DNA of 64,000 bases from the NCBI RefSeq assembly GCF_963528755.1, contig NZ_CAURXA010000005.1:1-64000 (forward strand). Direction: 5' to 3'. Source of the DNA: Selenomonas sp963528755. GTDB lineage: Bacteria > Bacillota > Negativicutes > Selenomonadales > Selenomonadaceae. The translations under genes and the position numbers were made by a program. Positions 58,984-64,000 of this stretch are shown piece by piece (positions within the stretch are counted from its first letter, which is position 1; every line of letters begins with the position of its first letter). Under the pieces are notes generated by a model. The model did not search any database, had not been told where the DNA came from, and worked only from the letters and a program-made list of their open reading frames with translations.

Positions 58984-60651
58984 ATGAAATCTGATGTGGA
59001 AATCGCGCAGGCGGCAAAGATGAAGCCGATCGAGGAGATTGCTTCGAAGATCGGCCTTGCGCCTGATGATTTGGAGCTTTACGGCAAATACAAGGCGAAG
59101 GTCACGCTTGACGCCTGGCAGCGCGTCAAGGACAGGCCGGACGGCAAGCTCATCCTCTGCACGGCGATCAATCCGACGCCGGCGGGCGAGGGTAAGACGA
59201 CGACGAGCGTCGGGCTGGCCGATGCGCTTTCTCGCCGAGGCCGCAAGGCGGCGGCGGCTCTTCGTGAGCCGTCGATGGGGCCGTGCTTCGGCATGAAGGG
59301 CGGCGCGGCGGGCGGCGGCTATGCGCAGGTCGTGCCGATGGAGGACATCAACCTGCATTTCACCGGAGACTTTCATGCCATCACGACGGCGCACAACCTC
59401 CTCGCCGCCATCATCGACAACCATATCCAGCAGGGCAACGCGCTCGATCTCGACGTGCGCCGCATCACATGGAAGCGCGTCCTCGACCTCAACGACCGCG
59501 CACTGCGCCATGTCGTCATCGGCATGGGGGGCAAGGCGCACGGTGTACCGCGTGAGACGGGTTTCGATATCACGGTGGCGTCGGAGATGATGGCGATTCT
59601 CTGTCTCTCGCGCGACCTCATGGACATGAAGGAGCGTCTCGGACGCATCGTCATCGGTTACACGCGCTCGGGCAGAGCTGTGCGTGCCAATGAGCTCGGC
59701 GCGACGGGCGCACTGACGCTGCTCTTCAAGGACGCGATCAAGCCGAACCTCGTGCAGACGCTCGAAGGTACGCCCGTCTTCATCCACGGCGGTCCTTTTG
59801 CCAACATCGCGCACGGCTGCAACAGCATCATGGCGACGAAGTTCGCGTTGAAGTTTGCCGACGTCGTCGTGACGGAGGCGGGGTTCGGCGCCGACCTCGG
59901 TGCGGAGAAGTTCCTCGACATTAAGTGCCGATTTGCGGGGATTTCACCCGACGCCGTCGTCATCGTCGCGACGGTGCGTGCGCTCAAGATGCACGGCGGA
60001 CTCCCCAAGAAGGAATTGGAGAGGGTTGACATGACGGCACTCAAAAAGGGCATGGCGAATCTCGCCAAGCACATCGAGAACGTGCAGAAGTTCGGTTTGC
60101 CCGCCGTCGTCGCCGTCAACGCCTTCCCGACCGATACGTCCGAAGAGCTTGATTTCGTGCGCCGCGAGTGCGAGGCGCTCGGCGCCGAGGTCGCTCTGTC
60201 CGAAGTTTGGGCGAAGGGCGGCGAGGGCGGCGAGGCGCTTGCCGAGAAGGTCGAGGCGGCGCTTCAAAAGAAGGCGGACTTTCGCTATATCTACGATGAG
60301 AAGGAGACGATTCCTGAAAAAATCGGCAAGATTGCGCGTGAGATTTACGGCGCGGCAGGCGTCGACTTCACGAAGGAAGCGCAAAGAGAGCTTGAGGAAT
60401 TGGAAGCGCTGGGCTTCGACAAGATGCCCGTGTGCATGGCGAAGACGCAGTATTCGCTTTCCGACGATGCCGCGCTTCTCGGCAGGCCCGAGGGCTTTCG
60501 CATCACAGTGCGCGAGCTTCGCCTCGCGGCGGGCGCGGGTTTCGTCGTCGCCCTGACGGGCAGCATTCTTACGATGCCGGGGCTTCCCAAGCATCCGGCG
60601 GCGATGGATATGGACATCACGGAAGACGGCAGAATCACGGGATTGTTCTGA
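58984..60651 (+). CDS. fhs: Formate--tetrahydrofolate ligase
   Basis: ATP-dependent synthesis of 10-formyl-THF from formate, entry of formate into one-carbon metabolism. It is 555 residues. P-loop-like TPAGEGKTT near residue 65, REPSMGPCFGMKGGAAGGGYAQV, and C-terminal FVVALTGSILTMPGLPKHPAA are typical. Follows folD closely, forming a one-carbon module. Start after AGGAGGAG. Confidence 0.97.
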   Translation: MKSDVEIAQAAKMKPIEEIASKIGLAPDDLELYGKYKAKVTLDAWQRVKDRPDGKLILCTAINPTPAGEGKTTTSVGLADALSRRGRKAAAALREPSMGPCFGMKGGAAGGGYAQVVPMEDINLHFTGDFHAITTAHNLLAAIIDNHIQQGNALDLDVRRITWKRVLDLNDRALRHVVIGMGGKAHGVPRETGFDITVASEMMAILCLSRDLMDMKERLGRIVIGYTRSGRAVRANELGATGALTLLFKDAIKPNLVQTLEGTPVFIHGGPFANIAHGCNSIMATKFALKFADVVVTEAGFGADLGAEKFLDIKCRFAGISPDAVVIVATVRALKMHGGLPKKELERVDMTALKKGMANLAKHIENVQKFGLPAVVAVNAFPTDTSEELDFVRRECEALGAEVALSEVWAKGGEGGEALAEKVEAALQKKADFRYIYDEKETIPEKIGKIAREIYGAAGVDFTKEAQRELEELEALGFDKMPVCMAKTQYSLSDDAALLGRPEGFRITVRELRLAAGAGFVVALTGSILTMPGLPKHPAAMDMDITEDGRITGLF

Positions 60652-60684
60652 GGAAGCAAGGCGCTTGGAGCACAAGGGAAGGTC

Positions 60685-61011
60685 ATGCGAATGAAAACGA
60701 TGGCTGAGCCGCAACTTCGTTGGACGGTGCGCGAGGAAAGAATCTTCGCCCAGCTTCGGGAGCTGGCAAAGCGCTACGATGTAGGAAAACTGGTGCTTTT
60801 TGGCTCACGGGCGCGCAGGTTGCAAGCGGAGAAAAGTGATGTGGATATCGCCGTCTATGACTGTGCCGATTTTCGTGATTTCGCGTTTGATGTGGAGGAG
60901 AAAGTGGACACGCTGCTGACGTTTGACATCGTCAACATGAATGAATCGCCGTCGGCGGAGCTTGTCGCAGAGATTTTGCGCGATGGGGTGATCTTGTATG
61001 AAAAGATATAA
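60685..61011 (+). CDS. MNT-domain nucleotidyltransferase (MntA-like antitoxin)
   Basis: A 108-residue minimal nucleotidyltransferase. The GSRARR motif (40-45) is followed by Asp52 and Asp54 in KSDVDIAV; a third acidic residue is probably Asp at TFDIV. Such proteins AMPylate and silence a partner HEPN RNase, and the following gene is that partner, overlapping by 14 bases. Start after GGGAAGG. Confidence 0.85.
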   Translation: MRMKTMAEPQLRWTVREERIFAQLRELAKRYDVGKLVLFGSRARRLQAEKSDVDIAVYDCADFRDFAFDVEEKVDTLLTFDIVNMNESPSAELVAEILRDGVILYEKI

Positions 61012-61399
61012 AGAATTTTCCCGTCATCTGCATGTATTGGCGCAGGCTCCGCTGCAGGATTTGGAGAATGAGTTCATCATCAGCGGTATCATCGACAAGT
61101 TTTTCATTCAGTTTGAACTTGGCTGGAAGGTGCTGAAAGAGCTTCTGCGTTACGAGGGAAAGGCGACTGCCGCTTCGGGCTCGCCAAGGGAGATCATCAA
61201 GGCGGCATACCGCTACTTTGATTTTCTTGAGGAAGACGTGTGGCTCGACATGTTGCGCACGCGTAATGATTTGACGCATATCTATGACAGCGCGCGTGCA
61301 AGGGCTTTGGTGGCGGAGATTTTGACCCGCTTCATTCCGGCATTCGAGACGATGGATGCGGCTGTGCGAGAAGCGTATCCTTTAGAGTTGAGCAGGTGA
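60998..61399 (+). CDS. HEPN-domain protein (HI0074-like, HepT-type toxin)
   Basis: A 133-residue helical protein of the nucleotidyltransferase-substrate-binding (HI0074) group. The HEPN RNase motif Rx4H is present as Arg89-Asn-Asp-Leu-Thr-His94. It probably acts as an RNase toxin held by the MNT partner. It overlaps the MNT gene and ends five bases before the metF-like gene, inside a one-carbon operon. Confidence 0.85.
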   Translation: MKRYKEFSRHLHVLAQAPLQDLENEFIISGIIDKFFIQFELGWKVLKELLRYEGKATAASGSPREIIKAAYRYFDFLEEDVWLDMLRTRNDLTHIYDSARARALVAEILTRFIPAFETMDAAVREAYPLELSR

Positions 61400-61404
61400 T
61401 TGAT

Positions 61405-62151
61405 ATGAGCAAAGTGTCGCTTGAACTTGTGCCGCGCGATGAAGCGGTGCTGCGTGAAGAACTCGCGCAGACGAAAAAATATGAGGGAAAGATCGATCTC
61501 ATCAACGTCCCCGACCTCCTGCGACTTCCCGTGCGCAGTTGGGAGGGCGCGGCGATTGCGGGCGAGACTTTCCCCGCTGTGCCGCACATCCGCGCCATGG
61601 ACATCGACATCACGAAGCCGCTGCCCATGGCGGAATACCTGCGCGAACATGCGATTCGAGAAGTCCTCGTCATCGAGGGAGATGCGCCGCAGAACATGGC
61701 GCACACAGTCTATCCGACGGAGAGCATCGACGTCATACGGAAGTTCCGCGAGGAAATGCCCGAGATTCGAGTCTTTGCGGGCATCGACCAGTATCGCGGC
61801 AGCATGAGGCAGGAAGATTACCGCATCCGCCGCAAACTGCAGGCGGGCGCTGTCGGCTTCTTCACACAGCCGTTTTTCGATCGCCGCTTCCTCGCGATGT
61901 ATGCGGACATGCTCGAAGGCATCGAGGTTTACTGGGGGCTCTCGCCCGTGACCTCGCAGCGCTCTGAGAGCTATTGGGAGACGAAGAATCAGGTCGTGTT
62001 CCCGAAGGACTTCGAACCGACGCTTGCATGGAGCATCGCGTTCGCACGTGATGTTTTGGCAGAAGCGCGGGCAAAGGGCGAACACGTCTACCTCATGCCG
62101 ATTCGCACGGGGATTGATGAGTATCTGGGCGGCATATTTGCCGAAGGATAG
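61405..62151 (+). CDS. Methylenetetrahydrofolate reductase-like protein (MetF family)
   Basis: A 248-residue protein resembling the TIM-barrel catalytic domain of MetF, which reduces methylene-THF to methyl-THF. Marks are PHIRAMDIDITKPLPMAEYLRE, VLVIEGDAPQ, the GAVGFFTQPFFD stretch and EVYWGLSPVTS. It is shorter than typical MetF (about 290). Linkage with folD, fhs and nfnAB supports one-carbon function. ATG 61405 follows CAGGTG; an in-frame GTG at 61396 is possible. Confidence 0.85.
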   Translation: MSKVSLELVPRDEAVLREELAQTKKYEGKIDLINVPDLLRLPVRSWEGAAIAGETFPAVPHIRAMDIDITKPLPMAEYLREHAIREVLVIEGDAPQNMAHTVYPTESIDVIRKFREEMPEIRVFAGIDQYRGSMRQEDYRIRRKLQAGAVGFFTQPFFDRRFLAMYADMLEGIEVYWGLSPVTSQRSESYWETKNQVVFPKDFEPTLAWSIAFARDVLAEARAKGEHVYLMPIRTGIDEYLGGIFAEG

Positions 62152-62205
62152 AGGGTGTGTCAGAAAACTGATTCTTTGTTTTTAATGCAGAGGAGGGGCA
62201 TTGGA

Positions 62206-63048
62206 ATGTACAGAATCTTAAAGAAGCAAGAGTTGTCACCGGGCATCCTTGAGTACGATATCGAGGCGCCCCGCGTGGCGAAGAAGGCTTTGCCGGGGCA
62301 GTTCATCGTCCTGCGCGTCAATGAGGAAGGCGAGCGTGTACCGCTGACGATCGCTGACTTCGACCGCGAAAAGGGAATCGTCACGATCCTCTTCCAGGTC
62401 GTCGGCGCATCGACTGAGCTTCTCGCCTCTCTCCAGGAGGGCGATTCTATTCTTGATTTCGTCGGCCCTCTGGGGCAGCCGTCGGAGCTTTCCAATCACA
62501 TGGGAACCGTCGTTTTCGTCGGCGGCGGCATCGGCGTCGCGCCCGTCTATCCGATCGCACGCGCGGCGCATGAGCTTGGCAACAAGGTCATCTCGATTCT
62601 CGGTGCGAAGACGAAGGACATCCTCATCTTTGAAGAGCGCATGAGGGCGATTTCCGACGAGGTTCTGATCACAACGGACGATGGATCTTACGGCATCAAG
62701 GGGTTCGTCACGAACGCCATCGAAGAACTCGTGAAGCGCGGCGAGAAGATCGACCAGGTCACGGCGATCGGCCCGGGCGTCATGATGAAGAGCGTCGCCG
62801 AAGCCACGCGCCCCTACGGCATCAAGACCATCGTGAGCCTCAATCCCATCATGGTTGACGGTACGGGCATGTGCGGCGGCTGTCGCGTGCAGGTGGGCGA
62901 GGAGACGAAGTTCGCCTGCGTCGACGGCCCCGAGTTCGACGGTCATCTCGTCGATTTCCAGGGATTGATGGCGCGCGGCAGGATGTACCGCACGCAGGAA
63001 GCGAAGGAAAAGGATCACATCTGCAACATCGGCTTGGGGAGGAATTGA
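62206..63048 (+). CDS. nfnA: NfnA-like FAD/NAD-binding subunit (ferredoxin-NADP+ oxidoreductase)
   Basis: A 280-residue flavoprotein of the DHOD electron-transfer/sulfide dehydrogenase subunit family. FAD-binding RVPLTIADF, NAD-binding VFVGGGIGVAPVYPIARA, and C-terminal cysteines (GMCGGCRV, KFACVDGPEF) for a [2Fe-2S] cluster. Followed immediately by an NfnB/GltD-like gene, it fits subunit A of the electron-bifurcating NADH-dependent ferredoxin:NADP+ oxidoreductase. ATG 62206 follows AGGAGGGG. Confidence 0.9.
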   Translation: MYRILKKQELSPGILEYDIEAPRVAKKALPGQFIVLRVNEEGERVPLTIADFDREKGIVTILFQVVGASTELLASLQEGDSILDFVGPLGQPSELSNHMGTVVFVGGGIGVAPVYPIARAAHELGNKVISILGAKTKDILIFEERMRAISDEVLITTDDGSYGIKGFVTNAIEELVKRGEKIDQVTAIGPGVMMKSVAEATRPYGIKTIVSLNPIMVDGTGMCGGCRVQVGEETKFACVDGPEFDGHLVDFQGLMARGRMYRTQEAKEKDHICNIGLGRN

Positions 63049-63049
63049 C

Positions 63050-64000
63050 ATGGCGTTGGTGCTGGAAAAACATAAGATGCCTGAGCAAGACCCGAAGGTT
63101 CGCGCCCACAACTTTGAAGAAGTGGCGTTGGGCTACGATGAGGAAACAGCGATCGCCGAAGCCGAGCGCTGTCTCAACTGCAAGGTGCCGCAGTGCCGCA
63201 AGGGCTGTCCCGTGTCCGTGCGCATCCCCGAGTTCATCCAGAAGATCAAGGCGCACGATTTTGCGGCGGCGCTCGACATCATCAAGGGCGACAATGCGCT
63301 GCCTGCCGTCTGCGGCCGCGTCTGTCCGCAGGAGAACCAGTGCGAGAAGCTCTGCATCCTCGGCAAGCGGGGCGAGCCTGTCGGCATCGGCAGACTTGAG
63401 CGCTTCGCGGCGGATTGGCAGCTCGCACAGGAAGAAGAGGTCAAGCCCGTCGAGTTCGCCCCGGACGCGCAGAAGGTCGCGATTATCGGCGCAGGTCCTG
63501 CGGGACTTTCGTGCGCCGGCGATCTCGCGAAAAAGGGTTACCGCGTGACGATCTTCGAGGCGCTGCATGTCGCGGGCGGCGTGCTCTCCTACGGCATCCC
63601 TGAGTTCCGCCTGCCGAAGGACGGCGTCGTGCAGAAGGAAGTCGAAAACCTCAGGAAGCTCGGCGTGACGATCGAGCTGAATTCCGTCGTCGGCAGGCTC
63701 TATACGATCGACGAACTCATGGAAGAAGAGGGCTTCGACGCTGTCTTCGTCGGCACGGGCGCGGGCTTGCCGCATTTCATGAACATCCCCGGTGAAAATC
63801 TCAACGGCGTCTATTCCGCCAACGAGTTCCTGACGCGCTGCAACCTCATGAAGGCGTACCGTTTCCCCGACTTTGCGACGCCGATTCACGTCGGCAGGGG
63901 CGTTGCCGTCGTCGGCGGCGGCAACGTCGCCATGGACGCAGCGCGCACGGCTCTGCGGCTCGGCGCGGAGAAAGTCTACATCGTCTACCGCCGCAGCGAG
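63050..64000 (+). CDS. nfnB: NfnB/glutamate-synthase-small-chain-like oxidoreductase, 3' cut off by window end
   Basis: A partial gene, 317 codons present and still open at 64000. The N-terminal [4Fe-4S] cysteines CLNCKVPQCRKGCP and CGRVCPQENQCEKLC are followed by the FAD site IIGAGPAGLSCAGDLAKKGY and the NADP site VAVVGGGNVAMDAARTALRLGA. Alone it could be the small subunit of NADPH-glutamate synthase, but the adjacent nfnA supports NfnB. Starts one base after the nfnA stop, after GGGGAGG. Confidence 0.92.
   Translation, partial: MALVLEKHKMPEQDPKVRAHNFEEVALGYDEETAIAEAERCLNCKVPQCRKGCPVSVRIPEFIQKIKAHDFAAALDIIKGDNALPAVCGRVCPQENQCEKLCILGKRGEPVGIGRLERFAADWQLAQEEEVKPVEFAPDAQKVAIIGAGPAGLSCAGDLAKKGYRVTIFEALHVAGGVLSYGIPEFRLPKDGVVQKEVENLRKLGVTIELNSVVGRLYTIDELMEEEGFDAVFVGTGAGLPHFMNIPGENLNGVYSANEFLTRCNLMKAYRFPDFATPIHVGRGVAVVGGGNVAMDAARTALRLGAEKVYIVYRRSE

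Noticed and set aside
1..64000. CRISPR array or prophage
   Set aside because: No regularly spaced repeats, cas genes, integrase, capsid or lysis genes are visible.

Overview
The window looks like a chromosome segment of a non-sporulating, diderm Firmicute of the Negativicutes, most like Selenomonas. The basis is the 3' end of a 5S rRNA of that lineage, high-GC coding sequence with strong Shine-Dalgarno sites, frequent GTG/TTG starts, and gene order. From mfd (29153) to dusB (48400) the order follows the Bacillus mfd-yabM-yabN-divIC-yabR-tilS-hpt-ftsH-coaX-dusB block, but the sporulation genes found there in Bacillus (spoVT, yabP, yabQ, spoIIE) are absent. The genus is an inference.

Layout. 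1-575: end of an rRNA operon with tRNA-His, tRNA-Trp and a separately promoted tRNA-Ser. 623-4006: a DUF4127 protein on the minus strand, then rsmD, coaD and a coiled-coil gene. 4092-6910: larB-larC-larE, which make the nickel-pincer (NPN) cofactor; no larA is present. 7078-9246: a small secreted protein, an IS3-family element (7594-8883, AAT target duplication) and degenerate remnants. 9311-19633: an accessory defence island with its own promoter and terminator: XRE regulator, SNF2-type helicase with a PLD-like N-terminus, DUF4391 protein, type III Mod methyltransferase, YhcG/DUF1016 nuclease and type III Res. The five large genes overlap or nearly touch. The mod specificity region is AT-rich and looks exchanged.

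19741-33501: a short inverted-repeat element, uvrB, an HD hydrolase, glnS, a small charged protein, an ArsB/NhaD-type transporter, leuS, mfd and a DUF4931 protein. 33703-48400: the Bacillus-like block (lipid flippase, lipid kinase, tRNA-Leu, tetrapyrrole-methylase-only YabN, HU, SDR, MGDG-synthase-like glycosyltransferase, double zinc ribbon, DivIC, S1 protein, TilS, Hpt, FtsH, BirA, CoaX, DusB). 48421-52630: M18 aminopeptidase, CDF transporter, a second copy of the inverted-repeat element, a duplicated-module secreted protein and deoD.

52829-64000: an Rrf2 regulator, polyprenyl diphosphate synthase, two TatA and one TatC, UbiD-like and UbiA-like enzymes (probably quinone synthesis), then a one-carbon/redox run (folD, fhs, metF-like, nfnA, nfnB cut by the window end) with a MNT/HEPN toxin-antitoxin pair between fhs and the metF-like gene. 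The most interesting parts are the extended type III restriction island with its embedded YhcG nuclease, the inverted-repeat element in two size forms, and two proteins built from internal duplications (39743 and 51183).
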